Assembly (NCBI GenBank): GCA_025450095.1
Contig: JANWID010000037.1
Location: 1-14,181 of the forward strand
Direction: 5' to 3'
DNA from: Bacteroidia bacterium
Lineage (GTDB): Bacteria; Bacteroidota; Bacteroidia; AKYH767-A; OLB10
Length of the DNA: 14,181 bases
A model generated the notes under the pieces. That model searched no databases. It saw only the letters and a list, made by a program, of their open reading frames with translations, and was not told the origin of the DNA. Positions 14,088 through 14,181 of this stretch are shown piece by piece (position 1 is the stretch's first letter; each line of letters starts with the position of its first letter). The position numbers and the translations under genes were made by a program.

Positions 14088-14181
14088 GATTTTTCTGTTT
14101 AATAAAACACTGATCACCGGTGCTTTAAGCTGTAATATTAATGTAAATTTACGTAATTAACAGCATTTGAGTATTATTAAC

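Noticed and set aside
14143..14152. Perfect 10-base palindrome GTAAATTTAC upstream of rpiB as an operator
   Set aside because: A 10-base AT-rich palindrome is expected by chance in DNA of this composition, and no second copy or regulator gene is present.

Overview
The window looks like chromosomal DNA from a member of the Bacteroidota. The signs are a secreted protein with a C-terminal type IX secretion (T9SS) sorting domain, a PorT/OmpB-type outer-membrane beta-barrel, a signal-peptide M28 peptidase, an SdpI-like membrane protein, weak or absent Shine-Dalgarno sites, and several sequences matching the Bacteroidota sigma -7 box TAnnTTTG just upstream of genes. Class or genus cannot be fixed from the sequence. 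No phage, plasmid, insertion sequence, CRISPR array, tRNA or rRNA is visible.

Layout. (1) Bases 1-4868, plus strand: a 5'-truncated DUF1835-type protein, an O-methyltransferase of the caffeoyl-CoA family, a GNAT acetyltransferase, a secreted protein of unknown function, a DinB-like protein, a four-helix membrane protein, an SdpI-family membrane protein and an MmcQ/YjbR protein. They look like small independent units rather than one pathway. (2) Bases 4881-9573, minus strand: a TPR/transmembrane/class III adenylate cyclase and, downstream of it, a P2A-type (calcium) ATPase. A 123-base near-perfect palindrome lies between them. (3) Bases 9574-9957: a divergent intergenic region with dispersed repeats. 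(4) Bases 9958-10215, plus strand: a small protein of unknown function. (5) Bases 10236-14087, minus strand: rpiB, an M28 peptidase and an outer-membrane barrel, tightly spaced and probably one operon, followed by a T9SS-exported protein with its own promoter.

How the genes relate. The minus-strand genes are largely envelope functions (surface protein, barrel, exported peptidase, cation pump, membrane sensor cyclase). The cyclase has an N-terminal signal sequence, seven TPRs outside the membrane, one membrane helix and a cytoplasmic ATP-type cyclase domain, which fits an envelope-to-cAMP sensor.

The most unusual content is repetitive DNA at gene ends. A 123-base palindrome encodes the last 17 residues and the stop codon of the cyclase, and reaches the likely -33 region of the ATPase promoter. 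A different repeat (core GTACRRATTACA) encodes the end of the methyltransferase and recurs upstream of the cyclase. A third short hairpin-like sequence starts at the stop codon of the barrel gene. This suggests small dispersed elements that settle at 3' ends of genes and rewrite C-termini. That interpretation is inference; the sequence matches themselves are visible directly.
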